Shown here one piece after another: positions 63,345 to 64,000 of a DNA stretch of 64,000 nt. Made by a program: the position numbers and the translations under genes. This stretch comes from Emticicia agri (GTDB lineage: Bacteria; Bacteroidota; Bacteroidia; Cytophagales; Spirosomataceae). Each line of letters begins with the position of its first letter. The first letter of the stretch is position 1. The DNA lies in NCBI GenBank assembly GCA_945860265.1, contig CAMAQF010000003.1:1-64000 (forward strand), given 5' to 3'. The notes beneath the pieces are model-generated. The model searched no databases. It had not been told where the DNA came from and was given only the letters and a program-made list of their open reading frames with translations.

Positions 63345-64000
63345 TTATCTCTTTTTAAAATTCTCTTTTATTTCCTTCACATCATCCATTTCTGGACCTT
63401 TCATGATTTTTCTCCAGTCGATGTTTCGATTGTATATTTTCATGGATTTTTCCACATTAAATACCCTTGGGTCGTGCATTTCTAACGTGTAGGGCGTAAA
63501 GTCTGGTTTTGAAGTAAAAAAATCTTGAAGCAACGACGCTGTTACATCATATTGGTTTACATAAGGTACTTTCAGAATGTTGTAAATAGTTTTCAAAATA
63601 GAACCAAAGTTGGCGTGTGTATTGCTCACATACCCTTTTTTGACATACGGTCCAGCTAGCATGAGTACAGATCTATGGGCATCTATGTGATCAACACCCC
63701 CTTGCGGGTCATCTTCGGTGATGATTACCAGCATATTTTTCCAATAGGGTGTTCGAGAAAGAAAATGCAAAATACGACCCACCGCCAAGTCATTATCAGC
63801 TACGTACGACGCTCTTGTATCATAACCGTCTTTAGGTCGTGGGTCTGAAGTATGGTCGTTAGGAATTTGTACCGTGACCAACGATGGCATTTTTTCTTTT
63901 CCCTTCAACCACATTTTAGAAAACTCTTCCTCAAATTGGTTCATCCTAAATTGGTCAGGAATATTGGTGTTATATCCTGCATAATTATGGCTAGTACGGC
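63345..64000 (-). CDS. YncE-like propeller / phosphoesterase fusion, copy 5 (C-terminal part, cut by window end)
   Basis: The frame stays open to base 64000, reading TSHNYAGYNTNIPDQFR before the internal ATG at 63944, so this is the C-terminal 217 or so residues of a longer gene. PNDHTSDPRPKDGYDTRASYVADNDLAVGR, EDDPQGGVDHIDAHR and NQYDVTASLLQDFF align closely with copy 3 at 41382 and less with copies 1, 2 and 4. The propeller domain, if present, lies outside the window. Confidence 0.85.
   Translation of the reverse strand, partial: RTSHNYAGYNTNIPDQFRMNQFEEEFSKMWLKGKEKMPSLVTVQIPNDHTSDPRPKDGYDTRASYVADNDLAVGRILHFLSRTPYWKNMLVIITEDDPQGGVDHIDAHRSVLMLAGPYVKKGYVSNTHANFGSILKTIYNILKVPYVNQYDVTASLLQDFFTSKPDFTPYTLEMHDPRVFNVEKSMKIYNRNIDWRKIMKGPEMDDVKEIKENFKKR

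Overview
The window is AT-rich DNA from a member of the Bacteroidota, most likely a cytophagal/Spirosomaceae-type bacterium. The evidence is a SusC/SusD pair, several TonB-dependent receptors with an N-terminal carboxypeptidase-like domain, many 'SC' lipoproteins, TAnnTTTG-type promoters with almost no Shine-Dalgarno sequences, a DUF2723 membrane protein and a PafA-type alkaline phosphatase. The genus cannot be fixed from the sequence alone.

Region 1 (1-14971) is mostly housekeeping: the 3' end of a DUF2723 gene, a predicted zinc-regulated TonB receptor plus lipoprotein under three similar operator-like palindromes, a deoxyribonucleotidase, a membrane M28 peptidase, a YhhN protein, PafA alkaline phosphatase, a DHH phosphoesterase with a probably leaderless promoter, two tandem FKBP lipoproteins, a thioredoxin-like protein and a DUF2520 protein.

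Region 2 (14979-22673) is an accessory defence-like island. It holds a PLD-nuclease/SNF2-helicase gene split by a frameshift on an A7 run, an Eco57I-type adenine methyltransferase and a REP-associated tyrosine transposase. Four palindromic repeats built on AACCTATAAGGTT punctuate the island, and two of them bracket the transposase. A separate 31-bp hairpin lies in frame inside the methyltransferase and has a covarying sister copy at 23920.

Region 3 (22688-25659) has class II fructose-bisphosphate aldolase, a polysaccharide deacetylase and a GNAT acetyltransferase.

Region 4 (25965-64000) looks like a large phosphorus-acquisition island. SusC/SusD and two further TonB receptors alternate with YncE-propeller/phosphoesterase fusions (five copies in all, the last cut by the window end). 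They are followed by a divergent phosphonate locus. Leftward runs an endonuclease/exonuclease/phosphatase-fold protein, a PdxK-like kinase and PhnN. Rightward run PhnG-H-I-J-K-L-M, a 2H-phosphoesterase-like protein, a hexapeptide acetyltransferase, two PhnD, PhnC, two PhnE and a fourth phosphoesterase.

The most striking observation is that PhnJ keeps its overall fold signature and the glycyl-radical glycine but has lost three of the four cysteines of the canonical CX2CX21CX5C motif. PhnK shows a parallel CxxC to CxxT change. No PhnP is present, and a 2H-phosphoesterase candidate sits in the operon. The locus is therefore either a cofactor-altered C-P-lyase-like complex or a neofunctionalised/decaying one. 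TTAA repeats at 11-bp spacing near the shared phn promoter region and before one TonB receptor are candidate Pho boxes.
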